This document shows, piece by piece, positions 1-8,247 of a DNA stretch of 64,000 nt. Numbering within the stretch: the first letter of the stretch is position 1; every line of letters starts with the position of its first letter. The notes under the pieces were generated by a model. The model had not been told where the DNA came from. It ran no database searches and was given only the letters and a program-made list of their open reading frames with translations. This DNA is from an uncultured Eubacterium sp. Lineage in GTDB: Bacteria > Bacillota > Clostridia > Lachnospirales > Lachnospiraceae. The stretch covers positions 1-64,000 of the forward strand of contig CAMEVC010000003.1 in NCBI GenBank assembly GCA_945939115.1, written 5' to 3'. Both the position numbers and the translations under genes were made by a program.

Positions 1-58
1 CGGGTGGTTTATATTTCGCACGCTTCGCGAGCTCAACAGGGTCACGACCCATAATCAG

Positions 59-92
59 AGCAGGTTATGCAGCAATGCATACCTGCTTTTTT
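59..92 (+). terminator. hairpin with T-run, plus strand
   Basis: An 11-12 bp stem with one bulge (AGCAGGTTATGC against GCATACCTGCT) is followed by six T residues, the form of an intrinsic terminator. Whatever it ends lies mostly upstream of the window. The first 58 bases are rich in small CG palindromes but show no recognisable gene. Confidence 0.5.
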
Positions 93-124
93 CATGCTAG
101 GTATAAACAAAGTTTTGAAACAAT

Positions 125-154
125 AAAAAAGCTGTCTGACATAACAGACAGCTT
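125..154 (-). terminator. intrinsic terminator of the gene at 180-740
   Basis: Perfect 10 bp stem AAGCTGTCTG / CAGACAGCTT with a 6-base loop. Read on the minus strand it is followed by a run of six T, just downstream of the stop codon of the minus-strand gene. Confidence 0.85.
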
Positions 155-179
155 ATATAGCATTTATCATTCAACTTTT

Positions 180-740
180 CTAGCGCCTACCGTTTGGACT
201 TCCTATCTCTTCCGGCACTTCTGGAATCTTTCGACTATGTGGTTCTTCACCTAAGCCATAACTGGCATACTGTCTCTTGCACAGCTCTTCCTGCTGTGCA
301 TATGTCATTTGATTACGCACGTGTTTAATTCTAACAGTATTCATATTGTGCAACTGTTCATTAAAAGGAACCTGAGTTTTAGAAATATAATTCATGTCAG
401 GCCAATACTGACCTAACGGACCAACAAGACGACCATTAAATACCGGTCTATCGCCGTCCATATTGCTCATTTCCAAAATATTATTAAGCGTCTTACGATT
501 CATATCACACGCTATCGTGCATACATTCGGATGTATGAATCCTTTTCCTTTACGTATATCATCAACTGTAAATTCATCATTAGCTAAACCAAATTTAACT
601 TCTGCCCCATTTCCTATAGCACTCGGCACAATTTCTGCAATAAATATTCTTGCAATAGGCTTTAATGTACTTGCGTGTCTGCCATTGGTAGCACCGAATC
701 TACGCATATATTCGTCAACAGCATCATTTCTTTGTTCCAT
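180..740 (-). CDS. hypothetical protein, 186 aa
   Basis: I do not recognise a family. The ATG at 740 (protein begins MEQRNDAVDEYMRRFG) is preferred over an ATG eight codons upstream because AAAGGA lies about 8 bases before it. The product is soluble, with no signal peptide or membrane segment, basic and polar at the C-terminus (ends SPNGRR). It has short conserved-looking stretches such as IARIFIAEIVPSAIG and FIHPNVCTIACDMNRKTL. A strong terminator follows the stop. It stands alone, next to accessory genes and an IS66 remnant, so a mobile-element origin is plausible but not shown. It is a real gene judging by the RBS, the terminator and length; function unknown. Confidence 0.7.
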   Translation of the reverse strand: MEQRNDAVDEYMRRFGATNGRHASTLKPIARIFIAEIVPSAIGNGAEVKFGLANDEFTVDDIRKGKGFIHPNVCTIACDMNRKTLNNILEMSNMDGDRPVFNGRLVGPLGQYWPDMNYISKTQVPFNEQLHNMNTVRIKHVRNQMTYAQQEELCKRQYASYGLGEEPHSRKIPEVPEEIGSPNGRR

Positions 741-764
741 GATTACATATCCTTTCACATCCAA

Positions 765-1072
765 TATTTCACAGATTTAACATATTATAAATATTTAACA
801 AATCTTACATAGCATAAATATAAACCAAAAATCAAAACGTGTCAAATGGGCGTATAAATTGTCAAGATATGGTCATTTTTGAAAGCCTTTTTTAATTATT
901 TTGTGTGTTTAGGATGTTGTTTTATGTGATTTTGTGTTTTAAGTCGTGGGATGGTCTTTTTGGGGGTTAATATTTTGACATATGTCGTCATATATCTATA
1001 TGTTATGGACGAAATTTGCAGTATTTCTGCAGTTATAAAAACAGATATCTTTTGTAAATGAGGTGAAAACAT
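765..1072. other. intergenic region with one possible plus-strand promoter
   Basis: About 300 bases without a gene. A TTGACA at 975-980 is followed 16 bases later by TATATG (997-1002), a plausible sigma-A promoter reading towards the short ORF at 1073. The stretch 840-960 is T/G-rich and has no coding potential that I can see. Confidence 0.35.
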
Positions 1073-1342
1073 ATGGTTGAGACTATAAATCCGGAGACAA
1101 AACTTACAGCTTTTCAGATAGTTGAACGCCCCTCCAAAAATGGTGTATCGTTCAACCTAATCTCTTTGAGCTTTCTTCCACTGCTTTTGAATCACATTTT
1201 TTCTTCATTTTCTATTATGCAAAAAACACTCCCAGGTTTCCACCTGAGAGTGCAGTCAAATCGGTATTTAACATTATCTCTTCCTATCCCACCGCAACAC
1301 TTACATTCTTGGATGTGTATGGATAACTGTCTGCATACATAG
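1073..1342 (+). pseudogene. short ORF with good RBS, probable 5' remnant of a lost gene
   Basis: The ORF starts with ATG preceded by GAGGTGAAAAC, a good ribosome site, and a promoter-like TTGACA lies upstream. The first about 25 residues (MVETINPETKLTAFQIVE...) look like normal protein. The rest is low-complexity and runs antisense through the terminator (1221-1252) and the end of the DUF2442 gene, so it is unlikely to be genuine. I read it as the start of a gene whose body was lost by rearrangement. The parent family is not recognised. Confidence 0.3.
1221..1252 (-). terminator. terminator of the DUF4160-DUF2442 pair
   Basis: Stem CACTCCCAGGT / ACCTGAGAGTG (10 of 11 paired) with a 4-base loop. 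On the minus strand it is followed by six T. It lies about 30 bases past the stop of the DUF2442 gene. Confidence 0.85.
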
Positions 1343-1592
1343 TTTCCGGTGCAATATCAATCTCACCGTTCATCCATGTCATGACGCCATGAAAAATTGT
1401 GAAATCAGCCAACGTCTTTTCATTTTTTAAGGGTTCAAATACCGACCCTGTCAATAATGTAGTATCAAATAATCTTTGTTCCCCTGTGGAAAACGTAATC
1501 AAAAGCATACCGCCTCTTAGCACTGTAGCATCTTTCACCTTAATATCCGGTACTGATTCACCCGCATAGCAAACATCATCAATAATATACAT
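1284..1592 (-). CDS. DUF2442-type small protein
   Basis: A 102 aa protein with the DUF2442 pattern: an N-terminal strand (IDDVCYAGESVPDIKVKDA), then LRGGMLLITFSTGEQRLFD and a hydrophobic segment near PLKNEKTLADF. The ATG at 1592 (MYIIDD) is chosen because AAGGGGGTG precedes it; an upstream in-frame start lacks this. It follows the DUF4160 gene by 13 bases and shares its terminator, so the two are co-transcribed. DUF2442 and DUF4160 genes are commonly adjacent or fused, and a toxin-antitoxin-like role has been suggested for such pairs. Nothing here proves that. Confidence 0.75.
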   Translation of the reverse strand: MYIIDDVCYAGESVPDIKVKDATVLRGGMLLITFSTGEQRLFDTTLLTGSVFEPLKNEKTLADFTIFHGVMTWMNGEIDIAPETMYADSYPYTSKNVSVAVG

Positions 1593-1605
1593 CAATAGCA
1601 CCCCC

Positions 1606-1869
1606 TTACATAGGAGCAATTTTATCAAAATGCTCTCCTCTGACAGCTAAATTCCATGCCTTATATGCTTCCTCTTCATGGAATGCCAACCATCCGACTA
1701 CCATTTTTAATTGCTTTTTGGGAAGGGAACCTGCCAATAATTCTCCATCTATTCCAACGGCTGCCTCATAATCACCATAATACACATGTACATGTGGTTT
1801 ATTATGCTGTTTCGTATCCATAAATAGCATATAGATAACCATTCCACCAAATCTACTAAGTTCCGGCAT
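1606..1869 (-). CDS. DUF4160 domain protein
   Basis: An 87 aa protein matching DUF4160 along its length: MPELSRFGGMVIYMLFMD, the HNKPHVHVYYGDYEAAV core with closely spaced histidines, then LPKKQLKMVVGWLAFHEEE and a terminal Trp helix. The start at 1869 has AGAAGGAGGG five bases upstream, so the track start six codons earlier is unlikely. It is the first gene of a two-gene unit with the DUF2442 gene. The biochemical role of the family is not established; the HxH core could bind metal, which is inference. Confidence 0.8.
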   Translation of the reverse strand: MPELSRFGGMVIYMLFMDTKQHNKPHVHVYYGDYEAAVGIDGELLAGSLPKKQLKMVVGWLAFHEEEAYKAWNLAVRGEHFDKIAPM

Positions 1870-2016
1870 TATATCCCTCCTTCTCATTTCTGTATCTATT
1901 GTACCACACCACTCGCCATTTCAAAAGACCAATAATTATATTTTTAATTATTCTTAAATTGCCCTACTCCACCACCCAAACAACCTTACCACTCAACCGT
2001 TCCATATTGTTACCAC

Positions 2017-2995
2017 CATATGTGCCGGTATCTCTGTAAGCAGATATTAAAAGTACTCGTATGGTTTTAGGTTATTTGCTTTTGCTGTTTCTGCTATGCT
2101 GTATATTATTGCTGAGGAGGTTTCACCATTGATTGTGTCTATCATTTCCCAGTTCTTCTTGCCTATTCAGAATCCCCTGATTGCACGTTCCGAAGCATTG
2201 TTATCCATTGGCACTTCTCCATCTTCAAGAAATACTCTCAGATATTTTTCCTGATTGAGTGCATAAGTGACAGCCTGTTTCAGTTTAGCTGTGCTGGCTT
2301 TTCTTTCGTTTGATTTAAGGTACACAAATAAAGCATCAACTAGTGGCTTTATTACCACCTGACGCTGTTTAAGTCTGTCTTTCGGCTTAAGTTCTTTCAG
2401 CTTATCCTCTTCACGATAGATTACCTGTATGCCTTGGATGTAAAGCATTTCTTGTTCTCTGGTATTCATACAGGACTATCTGTCCATCTGAATACGTATA
2501 TCCTGAACGGTATACCCACATATAACTTTTTGAACCGGCTGGTCTGCCGTCTTTGTTTACAAGCACGGGAGTTTCATCTGCCTGGATTAAATGAAAACCA
2601 TAAAGCTTTGGATGAAGATAATCATACATTACTCCAAGATATTCATCTGCAAGGCGTATCATCCAGTTAGCCATGTTCTGGCGTGTTATGGCAAGACCAT
2701 ACCTCTCAAATTCTTTTTCAAGCCTGTATAAAGGTACAGCATTTACATATTTGCCATTCATGACGGCAGCTGCAAGTGATGGTGTTACAGGACTTGATGG
2801 CAGTAATCCCTTTGGATGTGGTGCACGTTTCATATGTCCGTCTTCTTTATCTGCATATACACCGATATGGTGCTCGTCAACAGTTATCCTGGCCTGTGTA
2901 AAGTGATGTCTTTTAACCACAGTATGCGGAAGCTGTTTCCATCCTTTTTCACCGAATTCTGATTTTAATTCTGCTTCGGTCATATAATGGTCTAT
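2017..2995 (-). pseudogene. decayed IS66-family transposase remnant (copy 1)
   Basis: Two minus-strand ORFs (3010-2411 and 2469-2167) are pieces of one IS66 TnpC-like transposase. The first holds the central domain (PLYRLEKEFERYGL, QADETPVLV), the second the C-terminal part (VPMDNNASERAIRGF). Compared with the copy at 54.6-55.9 kb it lacks a segment equal to 55171-55393 (about 223 bp, not a multiple of three), which shifts the frame. A TGC in the other copy is TGA here after RAIRGF, and similarity continues past it to about 2017 before stopping. The N-terminal region and both ends are missing, so it cannot transpose. It sits directly after the carB terminator. Confidence 0.9.
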
Positions 2996-3017
2996 TCTCT
3001 CAAGGCTCATCTGAAAT

Positions 3018-3051
3018 TAAGGGGTACCGCCAGAACGGCGATACCCCTTAT
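3018..3051 (-). terminator. probable carB terminator
   Basis: A long GC-rich stem (AAGGGGTACCGCC / GGCGATACCCCTT, one unpaired base) with a 4-5 base loop, 10 bases after the carB stop. The T-run on the minus strand is weak (TTAATTTC), possibly because the IS66 remnant joins here. Confidence 0.65.
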
Positions 3052-3061
3052 ACAATAATTA

Positions 3062-6000
3062 TTAATTATTACCTCTGTTGTCAATCTGAGCAATATCAAC
3101 AATAGATAACTTCTTATTGTTAAATGCATGCTCAAGACTTGAAATAAGTGCATGGGCTGTATCAAGACTTGTAAGGCAGTGAACGCCTGTCTCAATAGCA
3201 TATCTTCTGATTAAGAATCCATCCTTAGCCCTCTCAATACCATTTTCCGGAGTATCGATTACAAGGTCTATCTTATGCTCCAATATAAGATCTAATAATG
3301 TAGGCGCTTCCTGCCCGATCTTATTAACCTGAATAGCATGTACTCCATTCTCCTTGAGAACCTTAGCTGTTCCTCTTGAAGCATATATCTTATATCCGAG
3401 AGCCTCAAATCTCTGTGCTATATCTACTCCATCCTGCTTATCCTTATCTGCAAGAGTCATAATAATCTGCTTATGCTTTGGAAGCCTTATTCCGGCTCCC
3501 TCAAAGGCTTTATAAAGTGCCTCATCAAAGCTCTGTGATATTCCAAGACACTCACCTGTAGACTTCATCTCAGGTCCAAGGCTTATATCGGCTCCTCTGA
3601 TTTTCTCAAAGGAGAATACAGGCATCTTGATAGCATAGTAATCTGCTGCTTTCTGAAGCCCCGGTTCATATCCTAATTCTCTTATTGTACTTCCTGTGAT
3701 AACCTTGGTTGCAAGCTTGACAATAGGAATTCCTGTAACCTTGCTTATATATGGTACTGTTCGGCTTGAACGAGGGTTAACCTCAATTACATATACCTGA
3801 TCATTATAAACAATGAACTGGATATTAATCATACCCTTTACATGAAGTGCTCTTGCAAGTCTTCCTGTATAATCTTCAATCATATCTACAATCTTAGGAG
3901 AGATTGACTTGGCTGGATATACTGAAATACTGTCTCCGGAATGTATACCGGCTCTCTCAATATGCTCCATGATACCTGGAATAAGAATATCCTGACCATC
4001 ACATACAGCGTCTACCTCAATCTCCTTACCCATAAGGTACTTATCTACAAGAATTGGATGATCCTGCTTGATTCTGTTAATGATATTCATAAATTCAACA
4101 ACATCCTCATCAGAAACAGCAATCTGCATACCCTGACCTCCAAGTACATATGAAGGTCTTACAAGTACAGGATATCCCAGCTCATTAGCTGCCTTAAGAG
4201 CCTCCTCTACAGTAAATACTGTCTGACCCTTAGCTCTTGGAATCTGTGTCTGTTCAAGAATCTCATCAAAGAGCTCTCTGTCCTCTGCTGCATCTACATC
4301 CTCAGCCTTAGTTCCAAGAATTGGTACTCCCATCTTCATAAGTGCTTCAGTAAGCTTAATAGCTGTCTGTCCACCAAACTGGACAACTGCACCATCCGGC
4401 TTTTCAAATTCCACTATAGACTCAACATCCTCGGCAGTAAGCGGTTCAAAATAAAGCTTGTCCGCAATATCAAAGTCAGTTGAAACTGTCTCCGGATTGT
4501 TGTTAATTATAATTGTTTCAAAGCCTTCTTCCTTAAATGCCCATGTACAATGTACAGAGCAGAAATCAAATTCAATTCCCTGTCCGATTCTTATCGGACC
4601 TGAACCGAGAACAAGTACCTTCTTTCTGTCCTTTGTCTCAACAGCCTCATTCTCACTTCCGTAAACTGAATAGTAATATGGCGTTGTTGCTGCAAACTCT
4701 GCGGCACAGGTATCAACCATCTTAAATGCTGCATGAATATTATACTTGTCTCTTAACTCCTTGATTTCTCTCTCAGTATGTCCTGTGAGCTCACCGATAA
4801 CATTATCAGGAAATTCAATTCTCTTAGCCTCTCTTAAAAGACTCTCTGTGAGAGGGCCTCTCTTAAGAGCATTCTCCATATCAACAATAATCTGAAGCTT
4901 ATCTATAAACCATAAATCTATCTTGGTTATGTCATGCATCTTAGCTGCAGAAATATGCCTTCTTAAACCTTCAGCTATCTTCCAGATTCTTCTGTCATCA
5001 ACTATGGCAAGCTCTTCGAGAAGTTCCTCATCTGTAAGATTACTGAAATCATAAGACATAAGGCTGTCTACATGCTGTTCAAGAGAGCGGATAGCCTTCA
5101 TAAGACCACCCTCGAAGTTATCAGAGATACTCATAACCTCACCTGTAGCCTTCATCTGGGTCGTAAGTGTTCTCTTGGCAGAGATAAACTTATCAAATGG
5201 AAGTCTTGGAATCTTGACAACACAATAATCCAATGCAGGCTCAAAGCTCGCAAATGTCTTTCCTGTTACAGCATTTTTAATCTCGTCAAGAGTATATCCC
5301 AGAGCAATCTTAGCCGCAACCTTGGCGATAGGATAACCCGTAGCCTTAGAAGCAAGAGCTGAAGAACGGCTTACTCGAGGATTAACCTCAATTACACAAT
5401 ATTCGAAACTTTCCGGATGAAGTGCATACTGTACATTACATCCTCCAGTAATACCAAGCTCGTCGATAATTTTAAGAGCAGATGTTCTTAACATCTGGTA
5501 TTCTTTATCAGAGAGAGTCTGTGAAGGAGCAACTACAATACTGTCACCTGTGTGAACACCAACAGGGTCAATGTTCTCCATGTTACAGATAGTAATACAT
5601 GTTCCGTTACTGTCACGCATTACTTCGTACTCAATTTCCTTCCATCCAGCGATACATCTCTCAACCAGAACTTCCCCGACTCTTGAAAGTCTGAGACCAT
5701 TCTCAAGGATTTCTCTTAATTCCTGAACATTATTGGCAATTCCACCGCCACTTCCACCAAGTGTATATGCAGGTCTTAAAACTACCGGATATCCAATCTT
5801 TGATGCAAATGCTTCTCCGTCCTCAATATTATTAACAACAAGTGACGGTGCGCATGGCTCTCCAATCTTCTCCATAGTTTCTTTAAACATGAGACGGTCT
5901 TCAGCTTTCTTGATAGTAAGAGCTGTTGTACCTATAAGCTTAACATTGTGTTCTTCAAGGAAACCCGTCTCTGCAATCTCCATTGCAAGGTTAAGTCCTG

Positions 6001-6280
6001 CCTGTCCTCCAAGAGTAGGAAGAATACTGTCAGGCTTTTCCTTAATAATAATCTGCTTCAATGCTTCAACTGTAAGAGGCTCAATATAAACCTCGTCAGC
6101 AATATCTTTATCTGTCATAATTGTAGCAGGATTAGAGTTAACCAGTACTACTTCAATTCCCTCTTCCTTAAGAGAACGGCACGCCTGTGTTCCGGCATAA
6201 TCGAATTCTGCTGCCTGACCAATGATGATTGGACCAGAACCTATAACTAAAACTTTCTTAATACTCTCAATCTTTGGCAT
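3062..6280 (-). CDS. carB: carbamoyl-phosphate synthase large subunit
   Basis: A 1072 aa protein, the full length for CarB. It makes carbamoyl phosphate from bicarbonate, ATP and ammonia passed from CarA, for pyrimidine and arginine synthesis in the cytoplasm. Two homologous ATP-grasp halves are visible: N-half begins VLVIGSGPIIIGQAAEFDYAG and contains RPAYTLGGSGGG; C-half begins VLVLGSGPIRIGQGIEFD and contains RPSYVLGGQGMQIA. The last about 130 residues form the MGS-like allosteric domain. It starts four bases after the carA stop, so the subunits are translated from one message. An IS66 remnant lies just downstream. Confidence 0.98.
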   Translation of the reverse strand: MPKIESIKKVLVIGSGPIIIGQAAEFDYAGTQACRSLKEEGIEVVLVNSNPATIMTDKDIADEVYIEPLTVEALKQIIIKEKPDSILPTLGGQAGLNLAMEIAETGFLEEHNVKLIGTTALTIKKAEDRLMFKETMEKIGEPCAPSLVVNNIEDGEAFASKIGYPVVLRPAYTLGGSGGGIANNVQELREILENGLRLSRVGEVLVERCIAGWKEIEYEVMRDSNGTCITICNMENIDPVGVHTGDSIVVAPSQTLSDKEYQMLRTSALKIIDELGITGGCNVQYALHPESFEYCVIEVNPRVSRSSALASKATGYPIAKVAAKIALGYTLDEIKNAVTGKTFASFEPALDYCVVKIPRLPFDKFISAKRTLTTQMKATGEVMSISDNFEGGLMKAIRSLEQHVDSLMSYDFSNLTDEELLEELAIVDDRRIWKIAEGLRRHISAAKMHDITKIDLWFIDKLQIIVDMENALKRGPLTESLLREAKRIEFPDNVIGELTGHTEREIKELRDKYNIHAAFKMVDTCAAEFAATTPYYYSVYGSENEAVETKDRKKVLVLGSGPIRIGQGIEFDFCSVHCTWAFKEEGFETIIINNNPETVSTDFDIADKLYFEPLTAEDVESIVEFEKPDGAVVQFGGQTAIKLTEALMKMGVPILGTKAEDVDAAEDRELFDEILEQTQIPRAKGQTVFTVEEALKAANELGYPVLVRPSYVLGGQGMQIAVSDEDVVEFMNIINRIKQDHPILVDKYLMGKEIEVDAVCDGQDILIPGIMEHIERAGIHSGDSISVYPAKSISPKIVDMIEDYTGRLARALHVKGMINIQFIVYNDQVYVIEVNPRSSRTVPYISKVTGIPIVKLATKVITGSTIRELGYEPGLQKAADYYAIKMPVFSFEKIRGADISLGPEMKSTGECLGISQSFDEALYKAFEGAGIRLPKHKQIIMTLADKDKQDGVDIAQRFEALGYKIYASRGTAKVLKENGVHAIQVNKIGQEAPTLLDLILEHKIDLVIDTPENGIERAKDGFLIRRYAIETGVHCLTSLDTAHALISSLEHAFNNKKLSIVDIAQIDNRGNN

Positions 6281-6284
6281 GTTC

Positions 6285-7358
6285 TTAGTCCTCCTTCTTC
6301 ATCATATCCATAAATCTGTCAAAAAGGTACGCTGTATCCTGTGGTCCTGCGCAGGCTTCCGGATGAAACTGCACTGTAAAAATATTCTTACCCACATATG
6401 AAAGTCCTTCATTAGTCTTGTCATTAACATTCTCAAAGGCAGGTATTGCTATACTGCTGTCAAGTGTACTCTCATCAACAACATATCCATGATTCTGTGA
6501 TGAAATATATACCTTACCTGTCTTTAAATCCTTGACAGGATGATTTGCTCCTCTGTGGCCATACTTGAGTCTGTGTGTATCAGCACCAGTGGCAAGAGCC
6601 ATAAGCTGATGGCCGAGACAGATTGCAAATATAGGTACATTGCTGTTATAAAGTTTCTTAATCTCTTCTATTATTTCGGTGCATTCCTTTGGATCACCAG
6701 GTCCGTTTGACAGCATAATTCCATCAGGATTCTCAGAAAGGATTTCCTCAGCCTTAGTGTATGCCGGATAAACTGTTACCTGACAGCCTCTGTTATTAAG
6801 AGACCTTGCTATATTTCTTTTAGCTCCAAAATCCATAAGTGCAACCTTTGGTCCATTGCCTGGAAGTACGTATTTTTCAGAACATGTAACCTTTCTTACA
6901 ACTCCTTTGACTGTGTACTCCTTAATCTTAGGAAGAATCTCTTCCAGATTGAAGTTCACATTAGTTGTAATCATTCCATTCATTGTACCCTTCTCTCTCA
7001 AAATCTTGGTAAGGGCTCTTGTATCTATTCCACAGATACCCGGTATATCATTATCTAAAAGGAATTTCTGTATAGGGTCTTCATTTCTGAAGTTGCTTGC
7101 CATTCTTGAAAGCTCTCTGACAATATATCCATCAGGCCATGCCTTCTGGGATTCCATATCCTTGTAGCATATGCCATAATTACCAATAAGTGGATATGTC
7201 ATGGTAACTGCCTGTCCTGCATATGAAGGATCAGTCAGAACCTCCAAGTACCCCGTCATAGATGTGTTAAAGACAATCTCACTAATAACTTCGCGGGTAG
7301 AGCCAATACTGGTTCCTTCAAATACCGTTCCGTCTTCAAGTATCAAAAATGCTTTCAT
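6285..7358 (-). CDS. carA: carbamoyl-phosphate synthase small subunit
   Basis: A 357 aa glutamine amidotransferase subunit that hydrolyses glutamine and channels ammonia to CarB. The N-terminal CPSase domain begins MKAFLILEDGTVFEGTSIG. The C-terminal class I amidotransferase domain has the nucleophile motif FAICLGHQLMALA (catalytic Cys) and the FHPEA histidine/glutamate pair. I chose the ATG at 7358 over a GTG three codons upstream because AAGGTGG lies at the right distance. A sigma-A-like promoter lies at 7476-7504, leaving a 5' leader of about 110 bases. I see no clear PyrR-type attenuator in it. Confidence 0.97.
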   Translation of the reverse strand: MKAFLILEDGTVFEGTSIGSTREVISEIVFNTSMTGYLEVLTDPSYAGQAVTMTYPLIGNYGICYKDMESQKAWPDGYIVRELSRMASNFRNEDPIQKFLLDNDIPGICGIDTRALTKILREKGTMNGMITTNVNFNLEEILPKIKEYTVKGVVRKVTCSEKYVLPGNGPKVALMDFGAKRNIARSLNNRGCQVTVYPAYTKAEEILSENPDGIMLSNGPGDPKECTEIIEEIKKLYNSNVPIFAICLGHQLMALATGADTHRLKYGHRGANHPVKDLKTGKVYISSQNHGYVVDESTLDSSIAIPAFENVNDKTNEGLSYVGKNIFTVQFHPEACAGPQDTAYLFDRFMDMMKKED

Positions 7359-7475
7359 GAATGCCACCTTAATTCCTTTCGTTTATTTAATTTGATCAAT
7401 TATGAAGAGTGTTTATGCGACTTTTGCGCAAAAAAAAAGACACAAAAATGCCTTTTTCCTCTCAAATTTTACAAT

Positions 7476-7504
7476 ATGTTACCATAGATAAATCTATTTT
7501 TCAA
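7476..7504 (-). promoter_or_regulatory. promoter candidate for carAB
   Basis: On the minus strand TTGAAA (7499-7504) and TAACAT (7476-7481) are separated by exactly 17 bases. The spacing and position upstream of carA support a housekeeping promoter. The -10 match is only moderate. Confidence 0.5.
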
Positions 7505-7516
7505 GCAAATATTCAT

Positions 7517-8172
7517 CTATATGTTACATAATGATAAAAGTTCTTTTGCTACTTTAATATTTCTGCTGTTAACCGCCTTTTCTGTATATTTACGCAGATT
7601 ATCCAGGTGTCTCTGTGCCTCATCTGCTGTTTTCAGATAGGATTGTGTCTTAAAAAGATTGATATCATCCTCTGACATAAAAAGATAATATCTGCAGAAA
7701 TCCTCCACATCCTGCTTCCATATATTAATCTTGGCACTGTTCTTTTCAGATACATATCCCTTTTCTTCACACTTATCACACTCCGCCACAGTATTAATAA
7801 ATGCCTCTATATAAGAAGACATAAAATAATATCTGTCCGGATTAGCCTTAACAGCTTCTATAATATCATCGCACTCTATATAATACTTCATGCCTGAATA
7901 AATTCTTGCAACTGTATTGTATTTCTCATAGTTATGTGAATAAATGTCAGAATGATAAATGCTACCGATACGGCAGCTGCAACTTTCCATAAAAAAAGCC
8001 TTGTTTCCTTAACCATCCTCTCAGGCGCACTAACTATTTTATATGCCTCATCATTATAATGTTTTATGGCATCTTCCTGTTTTCTTTCAATAATATTATC
8101 ATCAGCTGCACCGCAATACGGGCACAATTCCGTTTCCTCTGGTAACTGTGCCCCACAATTACTACAAATCAT
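7517..8172 (-). pseudogene. zinc-ribbon membrane protein, frameshifted
   Basis: Two overlapping ORFs in different frames form one gene. The first (from ATG 8172, with GGAGGG upstream) encodes a zinc ribbon, MICSNCGAQLPEETELCPYCG, a linker and one membrane segment (WKVAAAVSVAFIILTFIHI), then ends in nonsense. The second frame, open from 7990 to 7517, continues from about HNYEKYNTVARIYSG into a soluble helical C-terminal domain of about 140 residues. The shift must lie about 7900-7945. Zinc-ribbon plus single-TM proteins of unknown role are common in Clostridia. Either the strain has lost this gene or the sequence has an indel error. Confidence 0.7.
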
Positions 8173-8247
8173 ACTCCCTCCACATGTAACAATAATCAAT
8201 TAAATACCAGCATTAAATCTGTTATTTGTGAAGAAAATACAAATATG

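Noticed and set aside
1..58. tRNA or rRNA 3' end at the window start
   Set aside because: GC palindromes are present but no CCA-type acceptor or rRNA signature is recognisable.
5072..6250. Several plus-strand ORFs of 96-118 codons in carB
   Set aside because: Shadows of carB in other frames, without ribosome sites.
7359..7516. PyrR attenuator or riboswitch upstream of carA
   Set aside because: The leader shows only A/T runs and a promoter; I could not find an anti-terminator/terminator pair or a known binding loop.
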